Assembly (NCBI GenBank): GCA_964493075.1
Contig: CAZBNU010000089.1
Location: 1-14,876, forward strand
Reading direction: 5' to 3'
Origin: SLFT01 sp964493075
GTDB taxonomy: Bacteria > Hydrogenedentota > Hydrogenedentia > Hydrogenedentales > CAITNO01
Length of the DNA stretch: 14,876 nucleotides
Below the pieces are notes generated by a model, which saw nothing but the letters and a program-made list of their open reading frames with translations, did not search any database and was not told the DNA's origin. The translations under genes were made by a program, and so were the position numbers. Within the stretch, counting starts at the first letter, position 1. Every line of letters starts with the position of its first letter. Of this stretch, positions 8,078 through 14,876 are shown in pieces.

Positions 8078-8113
8078 AAAAAGACCAGACCCATCACGGA
8101 TGAGTCCGGTCTT
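8078..8113 (-). terminator. Rho-independent terminator of rpsT
   Basis: On the minus strand a 15-bp uninterrupted stem (AAGACCGGACTCATC paired with GATGGGTCTGGTCTT, two G-T wobbles) closes a CGT loop and runs into TTTTT followed by C. It lies 38 bases after the rpsT stop. No T-tract exists on the plus strand, so it acts on leftward transcripts. Confidence 0.9.
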
Positions 8114-8151
8114 ATGAACAATCTTCAGGTTCACAACGGAACAGTTGTGGA

Positions 8152-8427
8152 TTACGCGTTTTCCGTCTGCATCTGGTTGAAGCGACGCTGCAACGAAGAC
8201 TTCCTGCGGGCGGCCTGATTGGCATGGATAACGCCCTTGGTACAGGCGCGATCGATCTCTGAAATGGCAGTAAGCAGTTCGGCCTTCGCCTTTTCAGCGT
8301 CCTTTGCGACGATGCTTTCATCAGCGCGTTTTACGATGGTTTTTACACGTGAACGCACGGCCACGTTCCGTTGTCGGCTTTTCTCATTCGTCAAAATACG
8401 TTTTTTTTGCGATTTAATATTCGCCAT
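8152..8427 (-). CDS. rpsT: 30S ribosomal protein S20
   Basis: This 91-residue basic protein starts MANIKSQKKRILTNEKSRQRN and continues SRVKTIVKRADESI, the standard S20 pattern, with the conserved tail KGVIHANQAARRKSSLQRRF. S20 is a primary 16S rRNA-binding protein needed for 30S assembly. The start at 8427 is chosen because AGGAG lies about 11 bases before it and because a longer in-frame reading (to 8511) would run through the promoter. The length matches the family's usual 85-92. The gene stands alone between a promoter and a strong terminator, as is common for rpsT. It lies on the same strand as the oxidoreductase upstream, from which no good terminator separates it, so some read-through is possible. 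Confidence 0.97.
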   Translation of the reverse strand: MANIKSQKKRILTNEKSRQRNVAVRSRVKTIVKRADESIVAKDAEKAKAELLTAISEIDRACTKGVIHANQAARRKSSLQRRFNQMQTENA

Positions 8428-8481
8428 GAAAAAGATTCTCCTGACACAAAGGGTGGGATTTATCACTAAATAAGAAACAGA

Positions 8482-8511
8482 AGTATAGCATTTGGCGGGC
8501 GCAGGTATCAA
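8482..8511 (-). promoter_or_regulatory. Strong sigma70-type promoter of rpsT
   Basis: On the minus strand TTGATA (8511-8506, 5 of 6) and TATACT (8487-8482, 5 of 6) are 18 bases apart, giving a leader of about 47 bases before the rpsT ATG. This is one of the clearest promoters in the window and suits a highly expressed ribosomal gene. Confidence 0.75.
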
Positions 8512-8554
8512 GTTTTTTTGCGCGTCACCAATATGCTGAATACCGGTCTTTTTG

Positions 8555-9922
8555 CTACACGGGCAATTCCCACCCGGCGCGATACTCTTTGGTCAGGAAT
8601 TTCGCCGCGTCCGCGTCGTTCAACACTTTCATATTCGCCATGTCGTATTCCAATGGCTTGTTCATGCGCATGGCAATGTTGCCGAACAACACCATTTCAG
8701 TAAAGGGCCCGGCGTAATCAAAATTGGATGTGGCAGGTTCGCCGCCCTTGCACGCATCCAGGAAACTGCGGTAATGGTTGGCGCCGCCGATGCGTGGTAT
8801 GGTCTGGTCTGGCTTTTTGTAATCTGCCATACGTTCATCGGGCAATAGCCGTGCTGTGCCGCCGTATTCGCCAGCAGTAATGTACCCGTTGCTTCCAATA
8901 AACAGGGAGCCATTCTTGCCGTCGCCCAGTTGCTGACCTTCCGGAATATCTGTGGGACGCGCAGGTTGCAGGCCGTTTTCATACCAGTAGATAACCACAG
9001 CAGGCATGCCCGCTCGTGCGGGGAAGGTATACTTTACGATGGCATTTGTGGGCCAGGTCTGGTCGTTGGCATTTTCCTGCTGCACCGGTTCCACTGTGAA
9101 AGAAGTCGCCTCGCCCAGTTTCAGGGCAAAGAAAGCGGGGTCCATAATGTGACAGGCCATGTCGCCCAGTGCGCCGCACCCAAAATCAATCCAGCCACGC
9201 CATTTGAAGGGCGCATACAGTTTATTGTATTCCCGTTGCGGGGCCGTGCCCAACCACAGGTCCCAGTCCATTTTTTCCGGAACCGGCTCGCCTGCGGGAG
9301 CAGTTGCCGGACCACCGTGAGGCCAGCGTCCGCCAGGCCGATCCGTCCAGATGTGCGCTTCCGTTACGTCACCAATAGCGCCGCTCCACACCATCTCGGC
9401 GAGATCGCGCACGCCGTCTCCGGAATGTCCCTGGTTGCCCATCTGAGTGGCAACGCCCATTTCGCGGGCGGTTTTGGTTAACAGACGCGCTTCGGCCACA
9501 GTATGCGTCATGGGTTTTTCCACATAAACATGCTTGCCCAGTTTCATTGCCATATAGGCGGCAGGCGCATGGGTATGGTCGGGCGTGGCAACAGTACACA
9601 TGTCTATTTGATCGCCCATTTCTTCCAGCATCTTCCGGTAATCATGGTATTGCTTCGCGTCCGGGTTGCGATAGAAGGCTTCGCCAGCGCGTTCCCAGTC
9701 CACATCAGCCAGCGCTACGATATTTTCACGCTTAAAGGACATGATATCCTGGGTTCCCTTGCCGCCTACGCCGATGCCTGCCACATTCAGTTTTTCGTTC
9801 GGGGAAAGCTTGCGGGGTATTACCTTCGCCGCATTGACTCGGGTCGGCCATAAGCCGCTCACTACTGCGGTTGTCGTTGTTGCCGCAAGAAAAGCGCGGC
9901 GGGTGAGGTTGTTGTGTTTCAT
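8555..9922 (-). CDS. Tat-exported Gfo/Idh/MocA-family oxidoreductase, copy 1
   Basis: This 455-residue protein begins with a twin-arginine leader (LTRRAFLAATTTT, cleavage probably after VNA near residue 31). The NAD(P)-binding N-terminal Rossmann domain has GIGVGGKG, ALADVDW, STVATPDHTHAP-type VATPDHTHAP and the EKP motif (VEKPMTHT) carrying the catalytic Lys. The C-terminal Gfo/Idh/MocA beta-sheet domain has WIDFGCGALGDMACHIMD with the catalytic Asp/His region. The family oxidises or epimerises sugars, cyclitols and related polyols. Tat export fits a protein folded with bound cofactor, as in Zymomonas glucose-fructose oxidoreductase. AGGAG lies about 10 bases before the ATG. It lies 94 bases after copy 2 with no terminator seen between them, so probably one transcript. 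It is the most divergent of the three copies (about 35 of the last 79 residues shared with copy 2). The substrate is unknown. Confidence 0.92.
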   Translation of the reverse strand: MKHNNLTRRAFLAATTTTAVVSGLWPTRVNAAKVIPRKLSPNEKLNVAGIGVGGKGTQDIMSFKRENIVALADVDWERAGEAFYRNPDAKQYHDYRKMLEEMGDQIDMCTVATPDHTHAPAAYMAMKLGKHVYVEKPMTHTVAEARLLTKTAREMGVATQMGNQGHSGDGVRDLAEMVWSGAIGDVTEAHIWTDRPGGRWPHGGPATAPAGEPVPEKMDWDLWLGTAPQREYNKLYAPFKWRGWIDFGCGALGDMACHIMDPAFFALKLGEATSFTVEPVQQENANDQTWPTNAIVKYTFPARAGMPAVVIYWYENGLQPARPTDIPEGQQLGDGKNGSLFIGSNGYITAGEYGGTARLLPDERMADYKKPDQTIPRIGGANHYRSFLDACKGGEPATSNFDYAGPFTEMVLFGNIAMRMNKPLEYDMANMKVLNDADAAKFLTKEYRAGWELPV

Positions 9923-10016
9923 GAAAAATATCTCCTGTGAGTTTTAGTTTTGTTCCGGGAAGTATGGGACATATCTCGCGACCCTGTTGCCAGATAATTT
10001 ACATATACAGTATCCC

Positions 10017-11405
10017 TTATAAGGGCATGAAGTCAAAGCCTTTGCGGTATTCCTTGGTAAGATGCTTGTTCGCGCTGTCGCTATTGGTAATACGCATGGA
10101 CGCAACATCGAAGACGATTTTCTCGTTTGCCGCCAGCGCCACATTCCCCATATTTGCCATTTCCGTGAGGGGACCGGCGTGGTCAAAATGTGAAACAGCT
10201 TGTGTGCCCGTCTTGCATGCGTTAATCCAATGGAGGTAAGAATTTTCATCAGGAATGCGCTCAATAACGGGATCGGGTTTCTTATAGTCTGCCATCCGTT
10301 CCAGAGGCAACAGGAATGGACCCTCTTCTTTATGTCCGGAAATTATCCAGCCGTCTTTACCCGAGAAAAGGGTTCCGTTGCTGCCCTTGCCGGGTCTTGT
10401 TTCTTTTTCAGCAACTTCCGGCCATTCAGGCAGCAGTCCACCATCATACCAATAGACAGTTACAGGCGGCATATCGCCTCTGGCGGGGAATTCATATTTG
10501 ATGATGCTTTGGTTGGGATAGGTTTCCTTGTTCAAGCCTTCCTGCTGCACCACTTCCACGGAATAAGATGGGGCTTCACCCAGCTTGAGCGACCAGAAGA
10601 TGACATCCATGATATGACACGCCATATCGCCGATGGCGCCGCAGCCGAAATCCCACCAGCCGCGCCAGTTGAACGGCACATACCGGTTGCTGTAATCACG
10701 CTTGGGCGCAGCGCACAGCCACAAGTCCCAGTCCAGTGTTTCCGGAATGGGGCGCCCCTTGGGACGCTTGTCAATACCCTGCGGCCATACGGGACGGTTT
10801 GTCCACGCATGGGCTTCAGTCACCTGGCCGATGGCGCCGCTCCAGATCATTTCGCATAACTCGCGGGGACGGTCTGTTGCATGTCCCTGATTGCCCATAG
10901 CGGTAACCACGCCCATTTTTCTTGCAGTTTCCGTCAGCAGCCGCGCTTCCGCAATGGTATGGGTAAGCGGCTTTTGCACCCGCACATGTTTTCCCAGCAG
11001 CATGGCCCAGTATGCTGCGGGCGCATGGGTATGGTCAGGGGTTGAAACGATAACTGCATCAATCTCGTCCGCCATTTTGTCAAACATGACACGATAATCT
11101 TTGTATTGTTTTGCGTCGGGCAACCGATAAAAGGCCTCTCCCGCCCGTTCCCAATCTGGATCGCACAGGGCTACTATATTCTCGCTGCGACAGCTGAAAA
11201 CATCATCCTTGCCTTTGCCGCCCACGCCGATGCCAGCGATGTTCAATTTTTCGTTGGGCGACAGTTTGCGGGGAACCACCCGTGCGGTATTGATGCGCGG
11301 CGTTTTTGTCTCTTCTTTCACATCGGCAGCGCCGGTTGCCGCAATAACGGCAGTCGTGGTTGTAGCGGCCAAAAAGGCACGCCTGGAAAGGCTGAAATTC
11401 GTCAT
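10017..11405 (-). CDS. Tat-exported Gfo/Idh/MocA-family oxidoreductase, copy 2
   Basis: This 462-residue paralogue has a twin-arginine leader (LSRRAFLAATTTTAVIAATGA), a Rossmann domain with GIGVGGKG, ALCDPDW and STPDHTHAP, and the catalytic-lysine motif changed from EKP to QKP (VQKPLTHT). The C-terminal domain has WWDFGCGAIGDMACHIMD and ends LTKEYRKGFDFMPL. Relative to copy 1 it carries an extra Glu/Lys-rich stretch after the leader (DVKEETKTPRINTARV). The ATG is preceded by a strong GGAGG site about 9 bases away. It follows copy 3 after 127 bases that include a strong terminator, so it should have its own promoter; none is convincing by eye. It is closely related to copy 3 (65 of the last 80 residues identical), pointing to recent tandem duplication. 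Enzyme class is secure, substrate is not. Confidence 0.92.
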   Translation of the reverse strand: MTNFSLSRRAFLAATTTTAVIAATGAADVKEETKTPRINTARVVPRKLSPNEKLNIAGIGVGGKGKDDVFSCRSENIVALCDPDWERAGEAFYRLPDAKQYKDYRVMFDKMADEIDAVIVSTPDHTHAPAAYWAMLLGKHVRVQKPLTHTIAEARLLTETARKMGVVTAMGNQGHATDRPRELCEMIWSGAIGQVTEAHAWTNRPVWPQGIDKRPKGRPIPETLDWDLWLCAAPKRDYSNRYVPFNWRGWWDFGCGAIGDMACHIMDVIFWSLKLGEAPSYSVEVVQQEGLNKETYPNQSIIKYEFPARGDMPPVTVYWYDGGLLPEWPEVAEKETRPGKGSNGTLFSGKDGWIISGHKEEGPFLLPLERMADYKKPDPVIERIPDENSYLHWINACKTGTQAVSHFDHAGPLTEMANMGNVALAANEKIVFDVASMRITNSDSANKHLTKEYRKGFDFMPL

Positions 11406-11469
11406 AGTCGTTTCCTCCAGTAGATGACTATAAAAAGACCAGTATTATCCAGCATTGGTTTCTTTTACG

Positions 11470-11516
11470 AAAAAGAAAATGGGCCGGAACAGGAGATTTA
11501 CCCTTTATTCCGGCCC
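11470..11516 (-). terminator. Rho-independent terminator of oxidoreductase copy 3
   Basis: On the minus strand the 9-bp perfect stem GGGCCGGAA/TTCCGGCCC (11516-11508 with 11489-11481) has an 18-base loop and is followed by ATTTTCTTTTT. It begins 17 bases after the copy 3 stop and separates copy 3 from copies 2 and 1. Confidence 0.85.
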
Positions 11517-11532
11517 GGAGTTTATTCGCTAA

Positions 11533-12705
11533 TTACAGGGGCAGAAAATCAAAGCCCTTGCGATATTCCTTGGTAAGATACTGATTTGCCTTTTCGCTGT
11601 TAGTAATGGTCATAGAGGCCACGTCAAACTCGATCTTCTCATTGGCAAACAGCGCCACGTTGCCCATGTTCGCCACTTCCGTGAGCGGACCGGCATAACT
11701 GAAGGGGGACACCGCTTCCGTATTGGTTTTGCATGCATTGATCCAATGCAAATAGGGATTCTCATCGGGGATGCGCTCAATGGTTGGCGTTGGCATTTTA
11801 TAATCTTTCATGCGTGCTTCGGGCAGCAGGCGCGAATCACCGCCGTAGCAACCGGTCGTCAGATAGCCGTCCGTACCCACGAACAGAGAGCCATTGTCGC
11901 CTTCACCCAGTTTTTCATCAGCGGGAATTTCAGCAGGACGTTCCGGCAGCAGGCCACCGTCATACCAGTATACGGAAACGGGAACCATGTCGCCGCGAGC
12001 CGGGAATTCATACTTGATAATGCTGGATTTCGGGAANNNNNNNNNNNNNNNNNNNNNNNNNNNNNNNNNNNNNNNNNNNNNNNNNNNNNNNNNNNNNNNN
12101 NNNNNNNNNNNNNNNNNNNNNNNNNNNNNNNNNNNNTGGCCGATGGCGCCGCTCCACACCATTTCGCACATCTCGCGCACGCCATTTCCGGAATGCCCCT
12201 GATTGCCCATAGCGGTAACCACGCCCTGTTCTTTTGCTACTTTTGCCAGCAACCGCGCTTCGGCGATGGTCTGTGTCAGCGGTTTCTGTACGCGCACATG
12301 TTTGCCCAGCATCATGGCCCAATAGGCAGCCGGCGCATGCGTATGATCGGGCGTGGAAATGGTGACAGCATCAATCTGATCGGCCATTTCATCGAACATA
12401 ACTCTGTAATCTTTGTATTTCGGAGTATCTGGAATATGGTGGAAGGTTTCCGCGGCCTTGTTCCAGTCTACGTCACAGAGGGCGACCATATTTTCGCCGA
12501 GGTTCTTACAACTCATCGTGTCACCACTGCCCATGCCGCCTACGCCGATGCCGGCAATGTTCAATTTTTCATTGGGAGACAGTTTGCGGGGAATGACCCG
12601 CGCTGCATTCATGCGTACGCCTGATTTGGTGGCGCATCCCGCAAAGATGGCCGAGGTAGTGGTGGCTGCCAAAAAGGCGCGCCGGGTAAACTTAAAGTCT
12701 TTCAT
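11533..12705 (-). CDS. Tat-exported Gfo/Idh/MocA-family oxidoreductase, copy 3, interrupted by assembly gap; candidate Tat lipoprotein
   Basis: The start at 12705 (MKDFKFTRRAFLAATTTS) is chosen because the twin-arginine leader begins there and AAGGG precedes it by about 10 bases; a longer in-frame reading to 12867 would bury the leader. The leader ends IFAGC, which fits a loose lipobox, so Cys24 may be lipidated, unlike copies 1 and 2. GIGVGGMG, ALCDVDW, STPDHTHAP and VQKPLTQT are present, as in copy 2. The middle is lost in 100 N. With copy 2 as a guide, about 102 residues are missing, including the DFGCGAIGDMACHIMD region, giving a full length near 458. Reading frame is the same on both sides of the gap. 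The C-terminal end LTKEYRKGFDFLPL is almost that of copy 2. The gene is followed by its own terminator. Confidence 0.88.
   Translation of the reverse strand: MKDFKFTRRAFLAATTTSAIFAGCATKSGVRMNAARVIPRKLSPNEKLNIAGIGVGGMGSGDTMSCKNLGENMVALCDVDWNKAAETFHHIPDTPKYKDYRVMFDEMADQIDAVTISTPDHTHAPAAYWAMMLGKHVRVQKPLTQTIAEARLLAKVAKEQGVVTAMGNQGHSGNGVREMCEMVWSGAIGXXXXXXXXXXXXXXXXXXXXXXXXXXXXXXXXXXFPKSSIIKYEFPARGDMVPVSVYWYDGGLLPERPAEIPADEKLGEGDNGSLFVGTDGYLTTGCYGGDSRLLPEARMKDYKMPTPTIERIPDENPYLHWINACKTNTEAVSPFSYAGPLTEVANMGNVALFANEKIEFDVASMTITNSEKANQYLTKEYRKGFDFLPL
12037..12136. other. Assembly gap of exactly 100 N inside oxidoreductase copy 3
   Basis: A run of exactly 100 N is normally a placeholder for a gap of unknown size. 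The flanks align with copy 2 such that the missing copy 2 equivalent is 10521-10824, that is 304 bases. Copy 1 would predict about 313. So the window is probably about 200 bases shorter than the true sequence. Confidence 0.9.
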
Positions 12706-12853
12706 GATGCTATCCCTTCGATATGAAATGTTAAAGAAAACGCACGCCCAAAACGCATTTGTCACGCCTGAAGAGCGGGCGAAGCACACACATGACTCAC
12801 TGCAGGAATTATGCGCCAACACTTGTGAAGGAATCAAACAGAGGCAGAAGCCG

Positions 12854-12882
12854 TTTACAAAGGACAATTATGGCTGTAAAAT
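12854..12882 (+). promoter_or_regulatory. Sigma70-type promoter of the carbon-nitrogen hydrolase
   Basis: TTTACA (12854-12859, 5 of 6) and TAAAAT (12877-12882, 5 of 6) have the ideal 17-base spacing and lie about 69 bases before the ATG at 12952. It is in the divergent region shared with oxidoreductase copy 3, for which no comparable promoter was found. Confidence 0.65.
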
Positions 12883-12951
12883 GTCTTTTCGGTCATGATT
12901 ATGTTACGATTGCTGCAGGACGTTGTAACGAACAAACAAAAGGAGACGATT

Positions 12952-13677
12952 ATGGCAACAATTCGTGTCTGTGGTGTTCAAATGGAAGTAGCGCCCAGTA
13001 AGAAAGACAATCTGCCGCGCATTCTTGATTACATCCGTCAGGGGGACTGCGACTTCATGCTTTTTCCTGAAATGAGTCTTACCGGTTATCGCAGTGAATT
13101 TGATGACGAACGCACCCGTGAGGCCCTGAAGCAAATTGCGGTGGCCTGCCGTCAGAGTTATGTGACTGCCATTATCGGCACAGGGGCTCACATTGAAGGG
13201 CACACTTATATCCAATCCCGCATCTACACCGACGAGGGCAAACTGCTGGGTACTCACGAGAAGATTGTGCCCACCGAAGAAGACCGTAAGTGGTGCAGGC
13301 AGGGCGAGGAACTCCGTGTTTTTGAACACAGAGGCATTACCTTCGGCTGTCTCATCTGCAACGATTTATGGGTGACGCCAGGCTGCGGGCCCTATCCTGA
13401 CCCGCGTTTGACGTTCCAGCTGGCCAAGCGAGGGGCTCAGGTCATTTTTCACAGCATCCATTCCGGGCACAGCCAGATACACACGGCGTATCATGAATCA
13501 AACCTGGCATTGCGCGCACGGGAAGGCAAGCTCTACATCGTCACGGCGAATGCCGCTGTTCCGGAAGGTCATTCGGTAAATGCCGCCTCGGGTGTTATGT
13601 CGCCTGAAGGGGAATGGCTTGTGCAGTGCCCCCGCGAAGGCGAACATAAATTCGTTTACGACATAGACGTTGATTAA
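12952..13677 (+). CDS. Carbon-nitrogen hydrolase (nitrilase superfamily)
   Basis: This is a 241-residue cytoplasmic protein starting MATIRVCGVQM. The catalytic triad of the superfamily is visible: Glu40 in LFPEMSLTGY, Lys104 in HEKIVPTEED, and nucleophile Cys136 in GCLICNDLW. Members hydrolyse amides, carbamoyl groups or ureido acids (for example omega-amidase or carbamoylputrescine/beta-alanine types). The start is the ATG with AGGAG six bases upstream; a longer in-frame reading to 12895 has no such site and runs through the leader. It is shorter than most members (about 260-300) and lacks the usual C-Y-D-x-R-F-P-E after the cysteine, reading CNDLWVTPGCGPYPDPRL instead, so it belongs to a divergent branch. 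It is divergent from oxidoreductase copy 3 and converges with the response regulator 21 bases away. Substrate unknown. Confidence 0.92.
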   Translation: MATIRVCGVQMEVAPSKKDNLPRILDYIRQGDCDFMLFPEMSLTGYRSEFDDERTREALKQIAVACRQSYVTAIIGTGAHIEGHTYIQSRIYTDEGKLLGTHEKIVPTEEDRKWCRQGEELRVFEHRGITFGCLICNDLWVTPGCGPYPDPRLTFQLAKRGAQVIFHSIHSGHSQIHTAYHESNLALRAREGKLYIVTANAAVPEGHSVNAASGVMSPEGEWLVQCPREGEHKFVYDIDVD

Positions 13678-13698
13678 CCGAAGAACAGACGCAGGCCG

Positions 13699-14391
13699 TC
13701 ACCCTTCCCAGCGATAGCCTGCTCCGTGGACAGTGCGGATCACGACGGGATTTTTGGGGTCGGCTTCGATGCGCTTACGCAGTTGTGCGATATGCTGATC
13801 GAGTGTACGGCTGTTGGGCATGAAATCCAGGCCCCAGCATGCGTCGAAAAACATATCGCGGTCCACCACCTTGCCTTGGTTGCGATGGAGCAGATCAAGG
13901 ATTTTGACGTCGCGCAGGCTCAGGTCTATGGTGATGTCGCCGCGATAGGCGCGCAGTTCGGCGGGCACAATCTTCAGGTCTCCCATTACGAAGGGTTCGC
14001 AGGTATTGCTTTCCGTTTTTTCTTTGGTTGACATGCACCGGCGCGTAACCGCACGGATGCGGGCAATGACCTCGCGCACGCCGAAGGGTTTGATGATGAA
14101 GTCGTCCGCGCCGAGTTCAAGTCCCACCACACGGTCAATCTCCTCCGACTTGGCACTGATAAAAATCACGGGGATATGCGGGTCCGTCTGGCGGATACGG
14201 CGGCAGACTTCGTACCCGTCCATACCCGGCATCATGATGTCGAGGCAGATAAAATCGGGGCGCTGCGCCTTGAACAAATCAAGGGCCGTCAACCCGTCGC
14301 CAGCCGCAATCACCGCATACCCCTCCCCCTCCAAGACTTCCTTCAGCCCCTTGCGGATATGGGTATCGTCCTCGGCAATAAGCACTTTCAT
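13699..14391 (-). CDS. OmpR/PhoB-family response regulator
   Basis: This 230-residue DNA-binding regulator has a receiver domain at 1-120 with the acidic pair Asp8-Asp9, phospho-acceptor Asp51 (FICLDIMMPGMDGYE), Ser79 and Lys101 (IIKPFG), so it should be phosphorylatable. A linker of about 15 polar residues (CMSTKEKTESNTCEP) leads to a C-terminal winged helix (about 135-230) with LSLRDVKILDLL, NSRTLDQHIAQLRKRIE and the TVHGAGYRWEG wing. The gene follows the kinase with an ATGA overlap, so the two are co-translated, and it converges with the hydrolase with no terminator seen between them. The regulon cannot be told from here. Confidence 0.95.
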   Translation of the reverse strand: MKVLIAEDDTHIRKGLKEVLEGEGYAVIAAGDGLTALDLFKAQRPDFICLDIMMPGMDGYEVCRRIRQTDPHIPVIFISAKSEEIDRVVGLELGADDFIIKPFGVREVIARIRAVTRRCMSTKEKTESNTCEPFVMGDLKIVPAELRAYRGDITIDLSLRDVKILDLLHRNQGKVVDRDMFFDACWGLDFMPNSRTLDQHIAQLRKRIEADPKNPVVIRTVHGAGYRWEG

Positions 14392-14876
14392 TCCTGTCCT
14401 CCTTCAGCAGCCACTTCCGGCGCATACATCGTCAGTCTGAAACACGCGCCCTGTTCACCGGGTTCCAGGATCAAGTCGCCGCCGTGCAGCTGTGCCAAGT
14501 CGCGGGCGATGGCAAGACCGATGCCCGCCCCGGCAACGCCATCGTTGAGTTTATTGCTTACTCGGTAAAAGGCTTCAAAGACACGAGCATGCTCTTTCGG
14601 CGGAATTCCCGGCCCATTGTCCGCAACCTTGATGATGACATTATCACAATTCCGGCGACTGGTAATCGTTGCACAATCGCCGCCAACGGCGTATTTCTCA
14701 ATGTTGCTTAATAGATTCCCCAGTATCTGTTCCAGCACGTCAGGATCAAAATGCGCCTGTGTGCCGATGCCCGCATCAAGCACAACCTCAATGCCCTTTT
14801 CGTGGAGCGCCGGTTCGAAACGCTGCGCTACGTTACGGATTGTCGCGTCAATGTCACCGATAACGCAACGGAGTTT
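14388..14876 (-). CDS. Sensor histidine kinase, C-terminal part (N-terminus beyond window edge)
   Basis: 162 residues are readable from the edge to the TGA at 14388. They contain the end of the dimerisation/linker region (FEPALHEKGIEV) and a full HATPase_c domain: N-box ILGNLLSNIEKYA, G1 box VADNGPGIPP, F-box RVFEAFYRV, and G2 box GAGIGLAIARDLAQLHGG. This is the ATP-binding half that phosphorylates the partner regulator; the His-bearing segment and sensor domain are outside the window. Kinase-first order with a 4-base overlap to the regulator makes them a cognate pair. Confidence 0.94.
   Translation of the reverse strand, partial: KLRCVIGDIDATIRNVAQRFEPALHEKGIEVVLDAGIGTQAHFDPDVLEQILGNLLSNIEKYAVGGDCATITSRRNCDNVIIKVADNGPGIPPKEHARVFEAFYRVSNKLNDGVAGAGIGLAIARDLAQLHGGDLILEPGEQGACFRLTMYAPEVAAEGGQE

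Noticed and set aside
8428..8511. 28-codon N-terminal extension of rpsT
   Set aside because: It would run through the promoter, and S20 proteins start at the MANIKS-type sequence, which has its own ribosome site.
8528..8546. Possible hairpin after oxidoreductase copy 1
   Set aside because: A 7-bp stem with two G-T pairs and no T-tract after it on the minus strand; too weak to call a terminator.
12706..12867. 54-codon N-terminal extension of oxidoreductase copy 3
   Set aside because: It would place the twin-arginine leader inside the protein; the shorter start has a ribosome site.
12903..12929. GTTAC...GTAAC inverted repeat in the hydrolase leader
   Set aside because: Only five paired bases with a 17-base loop; expected by chance.
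12895..12951. 19-codon N-terminal extension of the carbon-nitrogen hydrolase
   Set aside because: No ribosome site at that start, it runs through the AGGAG of the inner start, and the family begins at the TIRVCGVQM strand.

Overview
This window comes from a bacterial draft assembly: it contains a run of exactly 100 N inside a gene. Much of it looks GC-rich by eye, except a clearly AT-richer stretch around 4.7-5.9 kb. Three adjacent Tat-signal Gfo/Idh/MocA oxidoreductases starting with an RRAFLAATTT-type leader, plus a divergent carbon-nitrogen hydrolase, resemble genomes of Planctomycetota, Verrucomicrobiota/Lentisphaerota or related groups such as Hydrogenedentota. That placement is an inference, not a proof.

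Layout. Positions 1-4721 (all minus strand, transcribed right to left) hold a small predicted lipoprotein, formate-tetrahydrofolate ligase, a class III PLP aminotransferase of the glutamate-1-semialdehyde aminomutase type, and a class II (fuculose-phosphate-type) aldolase that runs off the left edge. The aminotransferase and aldolase are separated by one base and have a good sigma70-type promoter of their own just downstream of the ligase. Positions 4983-6991 (plus) hold a two-gene unit: a membrane-anchored HExxH metallopeptidase, then a beta-lactamase-family serine hydrolase. A secreted protein of unknown function (7049-7981, minus) converges on it.

Positions 8078-8511 are a compact rpsT (ribosomal protein S20) unit with its own promoter and a 15-bp-stem terminator. 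Positions 8555-12705 (minus) are three paralogous exported oxidoreductases. Copies 2 and 3 are recent duplicates (65 of the last 80 residues identical), while copy 1 is more distant (about 35 of 79). A strong terminator separates copy 3 from copies 2 and 1. The assembly gap lies in copy 3, and comparison with copy 2 indicates about 304 missing bases rather than 100. A nitrilase-superfamily amidohydrolase (12952-13677, plus) is divergent from copy 3 and has a near-consensus promoter. The right end (13699-14876, minus) is a histidine kinase/response regulator pair with an ATGA overlap, the kinase being cut by the window edge.

How the parts may work together: the left block mixes one-carbon activation (formate plus tetrahydrofolate) with amino-group and aldol chemistry, so a shared catabolic or biosynthetic route is possible, but no substrate can be read from the sequence. 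The oxidoreductase block looks like export of cofactor-bearing sugar or cyclitol-type enzymes. No CRISPR array, tRNA, rRNA, insertion sequence or phage gene was recognised. No gene-free stretch exceeds 300 bases.
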